A stretch of 51,930 bases of DNA from Anaerolinea sp. (GCA_013824865.1 PNON01000010.1:1-51930); one strand, 5' to 3'; numbered from the stretch's first letter, positions 25,190-34,388 are shown. The notes: a model not told the origin generated them from the sequence alone. Translations and numbers: made by a program.

Positions 25190-25834
25190 ATGAAATATCC
25201 TAATCCCCGAAAATATAGGTCAATTATTGGTGTAATCATTATCAGTATAGTGGCTGTTATTCCCATATTCTTTTTCCTTTACCATTTGGGCAACCCAGTA
25301 TTTATAGAAAATGCTATGGGAAATTGGTTTGCCACTATGATTGGAGTACTGATTGGAATTTTAATCGCTATGGAAATTAACAGATTGCAACAAGAAAATC
25401 AGGAGGAAAATGAAAGAAAAGTTCGAGAAAAGAATGAAATGGAACACAAGGTCAAAATTCTTAGGTTATTAAAAAAAGAATTGGAATATAATCATTCTGC
25501 TTTATTAGAACGACAATCAGAAAAAGATGGTGAACTCCAGAGGGAAGTTTTCGTCAATAGATTGAAAGATGAGTTATGGAACGCTTTCTCGGATGGTGGT
25601 GAATTGCAATGGATTAATGATTTACAATTGCTAGATGTTTTATCTACAGCATATTATTACATTCGAATAATAATCTTCCTTGAAGAGAAATATTTTGACT
25701 CGGTACATTATCCAGGACTAAGAATTCAAGGAAAAATAGTGGACAATATTCGGGGGTATTTGGTAAAAAGCGATCCTAATGCGCTTGAAAGTATTACTAA
25801 AGCCCTTCAAGAAATTGATAAAAGCTTAGCCTGA
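25190..25834 (+). CDS. Two-TM coiled-coil hypothetical protein, island block 3
   Basis: This 214-residue protein has two transmembrane segments (about residues 10-32 and 44-62), then a strongly charged helical region (about 63-110, many Glu and Lys) that is probably a coiled coil, and a helical C-terminus. AAAGGT precedes ATG 25190. It lies 121 bases after the other membrane protein of this block; an intermolecular pairing of the two is possible. No family is recognised. Confidence 0.55.
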   Translation: MKYPNPRKYRSIIGVIIISIVAVIPIFFFLYHLGNPVFIENAMGNWFATMIGVLIGILIAMEINRLQQENQEENERKVREKNEMEHKVKILRLLKKELEYNHSALLERQSEKDGELQREVFVNRLKDELWNAFSDGGELQWINDLQLLDVLSTAYYYIRIIIFLEEKYFDSVHYPGLRIQGKIVDNIRGYLVKSDPNALESITKALQEIDKSLA

Positions 25835-26045
25835 TTGGATGCATACTATATTTCGTTTGGTCACAGTTGAGTTATTAAATCTGTATATCATTCGGAGTTG
25901 TTGTTATCTCCATTAGGTTCCAGGTTCTTTTTCTATTGAACTATAAGGAAAATTGTAGCCAAACAAGAAGTTAACATTAGTGTACATGATTCTATGCCCT
26001 GATTGACCGTTATAACTGTGTGATTCTTAGGATTTTTATATTAGT

Positions 26046-26083
26046 CCGCGAGATCGAGGGTTCAAATCCCTCCGCCCCGACAA
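26046..26083 (+). repeat. attR: 38-bp direct repeat of the tRNA-Pro 3' end
   Basis: The 38 bases are identical to 19045-19082. The 5' half of the tRNA is absent, so it does not encode a second tRNA. AT-rich island sequence ends here and normal composition resumes. Confidence 0.92.
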
Positions 26084-26087
26084 AAAT

Positions 26088-26124
26088 AAAATCCTAAAGG
26101 TTTCGAAAACCTTTAGGATTTTTC
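26088..26124 (+). terminator. Intrinsic terminator, probably the original tRNA-Pro terminator
   Basis: A long perfect stem (AATCCTAAAGGTTT pairing with AAACCTTTAGGATT around a 4-6 base loop) is followed by TTTTCATT. It starts five bases after attR, which is where the tRNA-Pro terminator would have been before integration. Confidence 0.8.
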
Positions 26125-26184
26125 ATTCTACAACCAGGTGAAGTCAACTTCCTAAAACGGGGGTTCGGTTCGATCCCGCCCTAC

Positions 26185-26193
26185 TGCTATAAT
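26185..26193 (+). promoter_or_regulatory. Extended -10 promoter element of the ABC exporter gene
   Basis: TGCTATAAT is a perfect extended -10 box 30 bases before the ATG at 26224. No good -35 hexamer is visible, which is tolerated with an extended -10. Confidence 0.5.
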
Positions 26194-26223
26194 GGAAGAA
26201 AACATTCACAGAAGAGGCAACCC

Positions 26224-28170
26224 ATGCATGGTAGAGGTAAAGGCGGAATGAAAAGCTTGATCGCGGCTACGGATGAAAAACCGAAGGTGACGCTTCCGCT
26301 GCTGAAACGGGTATTGAAGTATGCCCTGCCTTACCGGATTCTGATTGTTGCAACGCTGGTGTTGATCCTGGCGCAGACGGCTGTCACAGTGATCAATCCG
26401 CTCATCATGCGCGACCTGATAGATCAAACCGTTCCCCAGAAGAACATTCAACGCCTGATACTGTTAGCTTTCGCCTTGCTGCTCATACCCGTAATAAATG
26501 GCGGCTTCAATGTTCTGCTGCGGCGGCTCACTGCCAGGGTGGGCGAGGGTGTCATTTATGACCTGCGGGTTTCGTTGTATGCCGCTTTGCAGCGCATGTC
26601 CCTGCGTTTCTTTACGAATACAAAGGTCGGCGAGTTGATGAGCCGCCTGAACAATGACGTCATCGGTGCGCAAAATGCGATCAGCAATACCATTGTCGGC
26701 ATCATCACGAATATCGTCCAGGGGGTCGTAATCCTGATGGTCATGCTCAGCCTGGAATGGCGCCTGACCCTGATCAGCATTGTCATCCTGCCGCTCTTTG
26801 TCATCGCTGCCCGGCTGATGGGCACCCGTTTACGGGATATTGCCCGCAAGCAGATGCAAGCCAACGCGCACATCAACGCCCTGATGGGTGAGACGCTGAA
26901 TATCGGTGGAGCGCTGCTGGTCAAATTGTTCGGGCGGACAGCCTTTGAGTTGGACCGCTTTAGCCAGCGGGCAGCATCTGTCCGCGGCCTGGGTGTCCAG
27001 CGGGCTTTCATGGGCTCAATTTTTATCACCATTGTCGGCCTGCTCACTGCGGTGGGTACTGCAATCGTGTATGGACTCGGTGGTTATTATGTGATCCAAG
27101 GCCAGTTCACCATTGGTACCATTGTCGCATTAGGCGCTTACCTGGGAACGCTCTATGGTGCGCTGCAGGGACTTGCCAATGCCCCGGTCGAATTTGCCAC
27201 ATCCATGGTTAGCTTTGAACGGGTATTTGAAGTCATCGATCTGCCCGTGGATATCCCTGAAAAAGAATTGGCTGTTGAACTAAAAGATATCAAAGGGGAG
27301 ATCAGTTTTGAGGATGTCACGTTTGTCTATGAAACCGGCGATGAAGTCCTGTTGAGCGATGTTCGCCGGTATGGAAGCATCGAGAATGTTACGAATGTAC
27401 TCTCAGGTCCCCGGGATTCAGCGGATGTGGAAGACGTGGCAGTCCGCAGCCAGGCACGCGGCAATGCGTTGGAGCAGGTCACTTTCCGGGTGGAACCCGG
27501 GCAGCTCGTTGCGTTGGTTGGCCCAAGCGGCGCCGGAAAAACCACCCTCACCTATCTGATTCCGCGCCTGTATGATCCTACGAGTGGAATCATACGCATC
27601 GACGGTCATGATCTGAAGGATGTGACCCTCACATCCCTATCCAGGCAGATCGGCATGGTCACCCAGGAAACTTATTTGTTCCACGACACGATTCGCACCA
27701 ATCTTCAATATGCGAATCTAGTTGCAACTCGATCAGAAATGGAAGGAGCCTGCCGGGTAGCCAATATCCACCATTTTATTAGCGAGCTGCCAGATGGTTA
27801 TGATACCGTGGTGGGTGAACGCGGTTACCGGTTAAGCGGCGGGGAAAAGCAGCGTATAGCGCTCGCGCGGGTCATTCTTAAAGACCCGAAGATCCTGGTG
27901 TTGGATGAAGCCACCAGCAGCCTGGATAGCGAATCCGAAAAGCTCATCCAGGAGGCATTGAAGCGGGTGATGGCTCAGCGGACCAGTATTGTCATCGCGC
28001 ACCGGTTGAGCACCATCCTGGCCGCAGACCAGATACTGGTGATCGATCACGGCATGATCGTGGAAAGGGGTGTGCACGCGGAATTGGTAGCGCAAAAAGG
28101 GCTGTATGCGCAACTTTATCACACCCAATTCAGAAGAGCGAAGGATGGGGGGGATTTGCTCGATATTTGA
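26224..28170 (+). CDS. ABC exporter, fused membrane and ATPase domains
   Basis: This 648-residue half-transporter has a type I exporter membrane domain (about residues 30-335, six segments) and a nucleotide-binding domain. Walker A is GPSGAGKT, the signature is LSGGEKQR and Walker B is ILVLDEATSSLD; the H-loop is IVIAHRLST. It would work as a homodimer or with a partner encoded elsewhere, exporting an unidentified lipid, peptide or drug. An unusual insertion of about 40 residues (about 375-415) separates the first strand of the ATPase domain (FEDVTFVYE) from ALEQVTFRVEPGQ. The start follows AGAGG. Confidence 0.93.
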   Translation: MHGRGKGGMKSLIAATDEKPKVTLPLLKRVLKYALPYRILIVATLVLILAQTAVTVINPLIMRDLIDQTVPQKNIQRLILLAFALLLIPVINGGFNVLLRRLTARVGEGVIYDLRVSLYAALQRMSLRFFTNTKVGELMSRLNNDVIGAQNAISNTIVGIITNIVQGVVILMVMLSLEWRLTLISIVILPLFVIAARLMGTRLRDIARKQMQANAHINALMGETLNIGGALLVKLFGRTAFELDRFSQRAASVRGLGVQRAFMGSIFITIVGLLTAVGTAIVYGLGGYYVIQGQFTIGTIVALGAYLGTLYGALQGLANAPVEFATSMVSFERVFEVIDLPVDIPEKELAVELKDIKGEISFEDVTFVYETGDEVLLSDVRRYGSIENVTNVLSGPRDSADVEDVAVRSQARGNALEQVTFRVEPGQLVALVGPSGAGKTTLTYLIPRLYDPTSGIIRIDGHDLKDVTLTSLSRQIGMVTQETYLFHDTIRTNLQYANLVATRSEMEGACRVANIHHFISELPDGYDTVVGERGYRLSGGEKQRIALARVILKDPKILVLDEATSSLDSESEKLIQEALKRVMAQRTSIVIAHRLSTILAADQILVIDHGMIVERGVHAELVAQKGLYAQLYHTQFRRAKDGGDLLDI

Positions 28171-28265
28171 GCGGGCGGCGATCAGATTGCAGGGAATTAC
28201 ACAGAGGCCTTTCGCTGCACTCAGGACGACAGATGATTCGTCAGAGAAGGAAATAATCATTGTCG

Positions 28266-28289
28266 GTTCTCAGCGTCCCCGCTGAGAAC
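28266..28289. repeat. Intergenic hairpin
   Basis: GTTCTCAGC/GCTGAGAAC forms a 9-bp stem around GTCCCC, without a following U-tract. It lies between the exporter and malic enzyme genes and may be a dispersed palindrome or a weak terminator. Confidence 0.4.
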
Positions 28290-28361
28290 TAAGATAAAGG
28301 CGGGAAACCTCTGCACATATTACGCTTATAATATTCATATACCCGTTACCCAGGAGCGCCC

Positions 28362-29636
28362 ATGTCCATCACCAAAGAAACGGCTCTCGCCTACCACAAG
28401 CTGAACGGCATCCCCGGCAAGCTGACCATCCAGTCCAGCAAGCCACTGGAAACGCAGGAGCAGCTTGGGTTGGCTTACACACCTGGTGTGGCCTACCCGG
28501 TGCTGGAGATCGAGCAGAACCCGGAGATGGCTTATGAATACACCAGCAAAGGCAACCTGGTGGCAGTCATCACGAATGGCACCGCCATCCTGGGGCTGGG
28601 TAACCGCGGCGCCCTCGCCAGCAAGCCGGTTATGGAAGGCAAAGCCGTGCTTTTCAAGCAATTTGCCGGACTGGATAGCATTGACATTGAAGTGGATACC
28701 CTTGACCCGGAAGAGATGGTGAAGATCGTGGCTGCCATTTCCCCTTCTTTTGGCGGCATCAACCTGGAAGATATCCGCTCACCCGAGTGTTTCTACATCG
28801 AGCGTAAGCTGATCGAGCTGCTGGATATCCCCGTCTTTCATGATGACCAGCATGGCACGGCCATCATCCTGGGTGCGGCTTTGATCAACGCGCTGGAGAT
28901 CACCGGCAAAAAACTGGACGAGATCAAGGTGGTGTTTTCCGGGGCAGGGGCAGCAGCGCTCGCTTCCGCCGGACACCTGGTGAAAATGGGCGTACCGCGT
29001 GAGAATATCTGGATGTGTGACCTGTATGGATTGGTATACCAAGGCCGCAAAGCAGAAATGTTTCCAGAAAAAGAGCTTTTTACGCAAGGAGATAAACCGG
29101 GAAGCCTTGCGGAAGTACTAGAAGGCGCGGATATCCTTATCGGACTTTCTGCGGCTAATATTGTCACCGTTGATATGCTTAAGCGAATGCGCTCAAAGCC
29201 GGTCATTTTCGCCATGGCCAATCCCGACCCGGAAATCAGCTATGAGCTGGCCAGGTCCGCCCGCCCGGACGCGATCGTTGGCACCGGGCGATCAGACTAT
29301 CCCAACCAGGTGAACAATCTGTTGGGTTTCCCGTTCATTTTCCGCGGGGCGATGGATACCCGTGCCCGGTTGATAAATGATGAGATGAAGATGGCAGCCA
29401 GCCGTGCGATCGCCGCCTTGGCTCGTGAGCCAGTCACCCCACAGGTGTTGCAGGCTTACGGGCTGGGCCATCTGGAGTTTGGCACGGATTACGTTGTGCC
29501 AAAGCCGCTGGATAGACGGGTTTGTTCACGGGTGGCGCCGGCAGTGGCAGAAGCAGCCATCACCAGCGGCGCTGCCCGGCTGGCGCTTGATCTGGCTGCC
29601 TACCGCGATAGGTTGGCGGCGCGTTTTGGCAGGTGA
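28362..29636 (+). CDS. Malic enzyme (oxaloacetate-decarboxylating malate dehydrogenase)
   Basis: This 424-residue protein is a short-form bacterial malic enzyme converting malate to pyruvate and CO2 with reduction of NAD(P)+. The N-terminal half has AYTPGVAYP with the catalytic Tyr, GKAVLFKQFAGLDSIDIEVD with the catalytic Lys, NLEDIRSPECF and FHDDQHGTA with metal ligands. The nucleotide-binding half has the VVFSGAGAAA loop. Cofactor preference cannot be fixed by eye. A TATAAT box lies at 28327-28332 and AGGAG precedes the ATG. It is followed three bases later by the fumarase alpha gene, so fumarate to malate to pyruvate is encoded as one unit. Confidence 0.94.
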   Translation: MSITKETALAYHKLNGIPGKLTIQSSKPLETQEQLGLAYTPGVAYPVLEIEQNPEMAYEYTSKGNLVAVITNGTAILGLGNRGALASKPVMEGKAVLFKQFAGLDSIDIEVDTLDPEEMVKIVAAISPSFGGINLEDIRSPECFYIERKLIELLDIPVFHDDQHGTAIILGAALINALEITGKKLDEIKVVFSGAGAAALASAGHLVKMGVPRENIWMCDLYGLVYQGRKAEMFPEKELFTQGDKPGSLAEVLEGADILIGLSAANIVTVDMLKRMRSKPVIFAMANPDPEISYELARSARPDAIVGTGRSDYPNQVNNLLGFPFIFRGAMDTRARLINDEMKMAASRAIAALAREPVTPQVLQAYGLGHLEFGTDYVVPKPLDRRVCSRVAPAVAEAAITSGAARLALDLAAYRDRLAARFGR

Positions 29637-29639
29637 GAT

Positions 29640-30512
29640 ATGCTGGATATTACGCAAAAACTTGTCGAACTTATCCGCCTGGCGTCCACCAGCCTGCCGG
29701 ACTGGGTGGAAAACCGGCTGCGAGCCGCACGGGAAACCGAGCTTCCCGGGTCGCCAGCTTGGAATGCGCTGGATGCCATCTCACGCAATGTGGGACTCAG
29801 CCGCCAAAATAGCACGCCCATCTGCCAGGATACCGGCACGCCTTCCTTTTATATCCAGCAACCAGTCGACTGGCCGCAGGCTGGGTTGACCCAACAGGTA
29901 CGAGCAGCAGTGACACAAGCTACCCATCTGGGTTATTTGCGCCCCAACGCTATTGATCCGCTAACAGGGGTAAACAGCGGCGATAACCAGGGAGGCGAGA
30001 CCTTTCCGGAGCTGCATTTCAGGCAGGCGGATGGCAGCCGTCTGGTGATTGACCTGCTCTTAAAAGGCGGCGGATGCGAGAATGTCAGCGCGCAGTATTC
30101 CCTGCCGGACACCCGGTTAGGTGCAAAAAGGGATTTGGAGGGAGTGCGCCGGGTGGTGCTGGATGCAGTCTTTCAGGCGCAGGGGCAGGGGTGCGCACCC
30201 GGTTTTCTGGGGGTGGCCATCGGGGGTGACCGGGCTGGGTCTTACGCAATCGCCAAACAAGCCCTGCTGGACTGGCCGGATGTTGTGAACCCGAATACTG
30301 AGCTGGCAGCATTGGAAGACGGCATCACTGGTGAAGCGAATGATCTGGGTATCGGGCCGATGGGGTTTGGCGGGAAGACCACCCTATTAGGAACGCGAAT
30401 CCGCGCCGCTGCCAGGCTGCCGGCTTCCTACTTTGTATCCGTCTCTTACATGTGCTGGGCTTTTCGCCACCGGCGCATGGTGATTGAAAACGGACAGGTT
30501 TCGTACGAGTAG
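29640..30512 (+). CDS. Class I fumarate hydratase (or tartrate dehydratase), alpha subunit
   Basis: This 290-residue protein carries the three cysteines that bind the catalytic [4Fe-4S] cluster: Cys in TPICQDTGTP near residue 61, GGGCENVS near 144 and GQGCAPGFLG near 184. The two-subunit form is common in anaerobes. The beta subunit starts three bases after its stop. Tartrate dehydratases share the fold, but the malic enzyme neighbour makes fumarase the likelier role. The enzyme would be oxygen sensitive. Confidence 0.92.
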   Translation: MLDITQKLVELIRLASTSLPDWVENRLRAARETELPGSPAWNALDAISRNVGLSRQNSTPICQDTGTPSFYIQQPVDWPQAGLTQQVRAAVTQATHLGYLRPNAIDPLTGVNSGDNQGGETFPELHFRQADGSRLVIDLLLKGGGCENVSAQYSLPDTRLGAKRDLEGVRRVVLDAVFQAQGQGCAPGFLGVAIGGDRAGSYAIAKQALLDWPDVVNPNTELAALEDGITGEANDLGIGPMGFGGKTTLLGTRIRAAARLPASYFVSVSYMCWAFRHRRMVIENGQVSYE

Positions 30513-30515
30513 CAC

Positions 30516-31145
30516 ATGGAGAAAAGATTAACACTGCCGCTAACTGACCATGACATCCTGGGCTTGCAGGCCGGGGATGCGGTCTTGCTGACTGGGACGA
30601 TAGTTACTGCCCGTGATCGGGCGCATCAGTGGTTGATGGATTCATTCATCCAACCGATAACGATTCCAGACCAGGCAGATCTGGCAGCTTTGGATCATTT
30701 GAAGTCTTACCTGGATCACGGCGTAATCTACCACTGCGGACCCGTGGTACGGACCTATCCGGATGGCAGCTACAAGGTCACCGCTGCCGGGCCAACCACC
30801 AGCCTTCGGCAGGAGTTGTATACGGCGGAAGTGATGCATTTCTTTCATTTAAAGGGGGTGATTGGCAAGGGCGGCATGGGCGAACGCACCTTGCAAGCCT
30901 GCCAGGATGAGCGGGCTGTCTATTTTCACGCCGTAGGCGGCGCTGCCTCCCTGCTGGCTACCAGCGTGAGACGGGTGCTGGGGGTATACCAGCTTGAGTT
31001 TGGCATGCCTGAAGCCCTGTGGGTTCTGGAAGTAAAAGACTTTCCAGTGATTGTTACCATGGACGCACATGGAAACAACCTGCATGCCAGTATCAAGGCC
31101 ATATCCTCTGCAGCTCTCCAGAGATTGTATAATAAAAAATCATAA
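30516..31145 (+). CDS. Class I fumarate hydratase, beta subunit
   Basis: This 209-residue protein is the C-terminal domain partner of the alpha subunit. LQAGDAVLLTGTIVTARDRAHQ at the N-terminus and the GPTTSLRQ and GKGGM motifs are typical. It completes the active site that adds water to fumarate. It is translated right after the alpha gene. TATAAT-like sequence near the end of the gene may belong to the transporter downstream. Confidence 0.92.
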   Translation: MEKRLTLPLTDHDILGLQAGDAVLLTGTIVTARDRAHQWLMDSFIQPITIPDQADLAALDHLKSYLDHGVIYHCGPVVRTYPDGSYKVTAAGPTTSLRQELYTAEVMHFFHLKGVIGKGGMGERTLQACQDERAVYFHAVGGAASLLATSVRRVLGVYQLEFGMPEALWVLEVKDFPVIVTMDAHGNNLHASIKAISSAALQRLYNKKS

Positions 31146-31171
31146 CTTATAACCTATGTTGGAGTAAATGA

Positions 31172-32227
31172 ATGGATAACAAGAGTGTAGGCAAAAAATT
31201 AACTTTTCTGGATCGTTACCTGACCCTGTGGATCTTCCTGGGAATGGCTATCGGGGTGGGGTTGGGGTATTTATTCCCGGCACAGGTGGATGCGCTCAAC
31301 AAGAATGTCTCCGTAGGCACCACCAACATTCCCATTGCCATTGGACTGATCCTGATGATGTATCCGCCTCTGGCCAAGGTTCATTATGATGAACTTGGCA
31401 AAGTGTTCCGCAACTGGAAGGTGCTGGGCCTGTCGTTAATCCAGAACTGGGTCATCGGCCCGATCCTGATGTTCCTGTTGGCGATCATTTTCCTGCGCGG
31501 TTACCCGGAATACATGGCGGGTGTGATCATGATCGGCCTGGCGCGCTGCATTGCAATGGTCATTGTGTGGAATGAGCTGGCCAAAGGTGATACTGATTAC
31601 GCTGCCGGGCTGGTGGCATTTAACAGCATCTTCCAGGTACTGTTCTACAGTGTTTATGCTTATGTGTTCATCACCGTGCTTCCAACCTGGTTTGGCATGG
31701 AAGGTGTTGCCGTGCAGGTCACCATTGGCGAGATTGCCAAATCGGTGTTCATCTATCTGGGCATCCCATTTATTGCTGGATTTATCACCAACCGAATTCT
31801 GATTAAAATAAAAGACAAAGAATGGTATTACCATAAATTCATCCCGCGAATCAGTCCAGTCACTTTGATCGCGCTACTGTTCACCATTCTGGCCATGTTT
31901 TCCTTGAAGGGCAACCTGATTGTGACCATCCCAATGGATGTAGTCCGCATTGCCATTCCACTGCTGATCTACTTCGTAACCATGTTCCTGGTCAGTTTCC
32001 TCATGGGCAAGGCGATCGGCGCAGATTACAAACAAACCACGACCCTAGCCTTCACTGCCGCTTCCAACAACTTTGAGCTGGCAATCGCCGTTGCTGTGGC
32101 TGTGTTCGGGTTGGGATCCGGGCAAGCGTTTGCCGCGGTGGTTGGTCCACTCGTGGAAGTGCCCGTGATGATCGGTTTGGTGAATGTGGCATTTTGGTTA
32201 AAACGTAAATTGTTCCAGGTTGGATAG
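31172..32227 (+). CDS. acr3: ACR3-family arsenite efflux transporter
   Basis: This 351-residue membrane protein has about ten hydrophobic segments and matches the ACR3 (arsenical-resistance-3) family. [11 protein letters not shown] near residue 125 holds the conserved Cys needed for arsenite transport, and [18 protein letters not shown] near residue 290 is a strongly conserved helix. It exports As(OH)3, driven by the proton gradient. It begins 26 bases after fumarase beta with GGAG upstream of ATG 31172. An ArsR-type regulator lies 1.8 kb away on the other strand and could control it. Specific antimonite transport cannot be excluded. Confidence 0.92.
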   Translation: MDNKSVGKKLTFLDRYLTLWIFLGMAIGVGLGYLFPAQVDALNKNVSVGTTNIPIAIGLILMMYPPLAKVHYDELGKVFRNWKVLGLSLIQNWVIGPILMFLLAIIFLRGYPEYMAGVIMIGLARCIAMVIVWNELAKGDTDYAAGLVAFNSIFQVLFYSVYAYVFITVLPTWFGMEGVAVQVTIGEIAKSVFIYLGIPFIAGFITNRILIKIKDKEWYYHKFIPRISPVTLIALLFTILAMFSLKGNLIVTIPMDVVRIAIPLLIYFVTMFLVSFLMGKAIGADYKQTTTLAFTAASNNFELAIAVAVAVFGLGSGQAFAAVVGPLVEVPVMIGLVNVAFWLKRKLFQVG

Positions 32228-32313
32228 TAAGGGTTTACTTCATAGAAGCTTGAAATAATATTAATATTATCTTTGTTATGTAACGTTATAGAATTCCTGA
32301 ACAGGACAATAAA

Positions 32314-32347
32314 AAACTCACCCTGGTAAGCTTTCCTGGGTGAGTTT
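32314..32347. terminator. Bidirectional intrinsic terminator
   Basis: The 10-bp stem AAACTCACCC/GGGTGAGTTT has an A-run before and T-rich sequence after it, so it can stop both the acr3 transcript and opposing transcription. Confidence 0.7.
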
Positions 32348-32440
32348 ATCATCCCAGCGTCCCGAACCGAGAATATTTTGCATATACCCCAATGTCGGGG
32401 TTGGCATGGTTTGAAAATATCGATTAATTGACCCGGTAGG

Positions 32441-32501
32441 GGTCGACCTGTGTGTCGGCCCGATTGGCCAGAGAATAAAGGGCGGACCCATGTGTCCGCC
32501 C
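32441..32501. repeat. Pair of GC-rich hairpins, possible dispersed repeat
   Basis: GGTCGAC/GTCGGCC (32441-32460) and GGGCGGAC/GTCCGCCC (32480-32501) form two adjacent stem-loops with similar 6-base loops (CTGTGT and CCATGT). The rest of the 470-base gap between acr3 and the permease gene holds nothing else I can identify. Confidence 0.5.
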
Positions 32502-32698
32502 CGACGGCAGGGCTGTAGCACGTTCGATTAGGTTGTTCATTGCTATTTGCAATTCTACGCTGGTTGGACCTCTGAATTTATCATTCTAGTCCCTAATCCC
32601 ATCCAGTACCCCTTAATTTCAAGCTATATGCTTAATAATATTAAAATATGGAGTGGATGATAAACTCAGGCGCCACTTTCTTACTTCTTAATGTTCTT

Positions 32699-33745
32699 TC
32701 AAATAATGATATTGAACAAGTAACCAGTAATGATAATCGCCAGAGCGACTGTGCAAACAAATACCGCAATCAATGGAGGTTTGAGTACCCGCCTCAAAAT
32801 GATGATTTCGGGGAGGCTTAATCCGACAACCGACATCATGAAAGCCAATGCTGTACCCAGGGAAGCCCCCTTTTCAATTAGCGTGCTGACAATGGGAATG
32901 ACACCCGCGGCATTGGAATACAGCGGAACACCCAATAGTACCGCAGCAGGTACAGACCACCAGGCTTGTTTACCCATGATTCCGGCAAGTGCGCTTTCAG
33001 GCACATAACCATGGATAATCGCCCCGACAGCGATCCCGGCTATCACATACGACCAGACTTTTCCGACAATTTCCTTCACTGATTCCCATGCCCGGAGAAT
33101 TCGGTCAGTCCAGGCCAGTTTTTCCTCCAGAAGCGCACCAGTAGACTGTACTTTCCAAACGAAATCTTCCACGTGGCGTTCGAGATTCAATCTCCCGATC
33201 ATCAAACCTGAAAGGATGGCAATGGTCAAACCGGAAAGGATATAAATGGCGGCTATTTTCCATCCAAACAATCCGTAAAGTAAAATGATGGCAACTTCAT
33301 TGATGATGGGGGCAGAAATCAGGAAGGAGAATGTTACTCCAAGGGGGATACCGCTTTCCACAAAGCCTATAAATAGAGGGACGGCTGAGCAGGAGCAGAA
33401 GGGTGTAACAATCCCGAGTAACGCAGCCAGAATATTGCCAATACCCTGCCGTTTACCACTCAAAAGTGCCCGGGTGCGTTCGGGGCTGAAGAATGTCCGG
33501 AAGATCGAGATGATAAATATCATTCCGGAAAGCAGCAGTAATATTTTGGGAACATCATAGAGAAAAAATGCGATTGCGTCCCCCAAATGCGAACCGGGAG
33601 TAAGCCTGAGTAAATTGTAAGAAATATAATTCGCCACTGGCTGGATTGCATTATATGCAAGCAACCAGAGCAAGATCGCCACAAATAATAAGGCGATTAT
33701 TTGCCTCGAATGATTATTTTTCAAATCTTTGGGAAAAGAGTTCAT
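32699..33745 (-). CDS. DUF318/ArsP-type permease
   Basis: This 348-residue membrane protein has about eight to ten hydrophobic segments and the family signature PFCSCSAVPLFIGFVESGIPLG near residue 120, whose paired cysteines are conserved. The second repeat-like motif SNAAGVIPI lies near residue 273. ArsP relatives export trivalent organoarsenicals, but many members of the permease family have unknown metal or metalloid substrates. It forms a three-gene unit with a small thioredoxin and an ArsR regulator, a common combination. Confidence 0.88.
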   Translation of the reverse strand: MNSFPKDLKNNHSRQIIALLFVAILLWLLAYNAIQPVANYISYNLLRLTPGSHLGDAIAFFLYDVPKILLLLSGMIFIISIFRTFFSPERTRALLSGKRQGIGNILAALLGIVTPFCSCSAVPLFIGFVESGIPLGVTFSFLISAPIINEVAIILLYGLFGWKIAAIYILSGLTIAILSGLMIGRLNLERHVEDFVWKVQSTGALLEEKLAWTDRILRAWESVKEIVGKVWSYVIAGIAVGAIIHGYVPESALAGIMGKQAWWSVPAAVLLGVPLYSNAAGVIPIVSTLIEKGASLGTALAFMMSVVGLSLPEIIILRRVLKPPLIAVFVCTVALAIIITGYLFNIII

Positions 33746-33797
33746 ATCATAATTGGATGATTAATGAATATATCTGGGTATTATATTGATAACGGGG

Positions 33798-34034
33798 TCA
33801 GATTTTTAGCCAACCTGCAATTTCATCTTCAGCTGGGATTCGGCCGGCGGAGACAAGTTTCTCGTTGATAACCAGGCCAGGTGTGTTTAATATGGGATAT
33901 TTCATGATCTCAGCATAATCAGTGATTTTTTCGATCTCAGCTTCGATGCCAAGAGTTTCGACCACCTTTCGGGTGGAAGCTTCCAAACGTTTGCAATTCG
34001 TACAACCGGAACCCAAAACTTTAATGCGTATCAT
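33798..34034 (-). CDS. Small thioredoxin-like (redox-active disulfide) protein
   Basis: This 78-residue protein has C-T-N-C at residues 11-14 and a cis-proline in NTPGLVIN near residue 52, the minimum for a thioredoxin fold. This subfamily is typically encoded beside DUF318 permeases. It may reduce the permease cysteines or a bound metalloid; this is inference from linkage. Confidence 0.88.
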   Translation of the reverse strand: MIRIKVLGSGCTNCKRLEASTRKVVETLGIEAEIEKITDYAEIMKYPILNTPGLVINEKLVSAGRIPAEDEIAGWLKI

Positions 34035-34043
34035 AATTTCTCC

Positions 34044-34388
34044 TTATTTATGAATATTTTGGCAGTGAGGACAAGGACAATCCACTGGCGCAATTTTCCG
34101 AATGTCAATATGATCGATCTGAAGGGCGATATTGATCAATTCGAAGATTTCAGGTTTGGTGACGTGATAATAAATATTCCAACCCTCACGACGATCTTCC
34201 ACCAGGCTTGCAGACCGCAGAACGGAGAGTTGCTGCGAAATGTAGGCTTGCTTATAACCCAGGTGGGCTTCAAGGTGGCAAACGCAATGCTCTCCGTCCT
34301 TTAATGCCAAAAGAATTGCAGACCGGGATGGGTGGGATAAAACTTTGAAAATATTTGGGTTATTTTCATTTCCTTGATTTTTGATCAT
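34044..34388 (-). CDS. ArsR-family metalloregulator
   Basis: This 114-residue winged-helix repressor contains EHCVCHLEAHLG, the ELCVCDL-type motif whose Cys pair binds As(III), Cd(II) or similar in ArsR/SmtB proteins. The recognition helix is AYISQQLSVLRSASLV. The C-terminal CPCPHC adds three thiols that could form a second site. ATG 34388 is preferred over the TTG two codons upstream. It leads the regulator-thioredoxin-permease unit, probably under self-repression, and may also act on acr3. Confidence 0.92.
   Translation of the reverse strand: MIKNQGNENNPNIFKVLSHPSRSAILLALKDGEHCVCHLEAHLGYKQAYISQQLSVLRSASLVEDRREGWNIYYHVTKPEIFELINIALQIDHIDIRKIAPVDCPCPHCQNIHK

Larger units (their letters stand above)
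19080..26083. mobile_element. 7-kb integrated genomic island at tRNA-Pro, probable cassette array
   Basis: The segment lies between an intact tRNA-Pro and a 38-bp copy of its 3' end, is clearly more AT-rich than both flanks, and carries a tyrosine recombinase. Cargo: a TIR-like protein, a PD-(D/E)XK-like protein and four unrecognised genes, two with membrane segments. Degenerate att copies at 22597-22655 and 24459-24482 split it into blocks of about 3.5, 1.8 and 1.6 kb. There are no phage structural, replication or conjugation genes. The original tRNA terminator appears displaced to 26088-26121. Confidence 0.87.

Noticed and set aside
26046-26083. Second tRNA-Pro gene
   Set aside because: Only the 3' half of the tRNA is present, exactly repeated; it is the right attachment site.
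19080-26083. A complete CBASS or Pycsar operon
   Set aside because: A TIR-like effector is present but no nucleotidyltransferase or cyclase domain is visible on either strand of the island.
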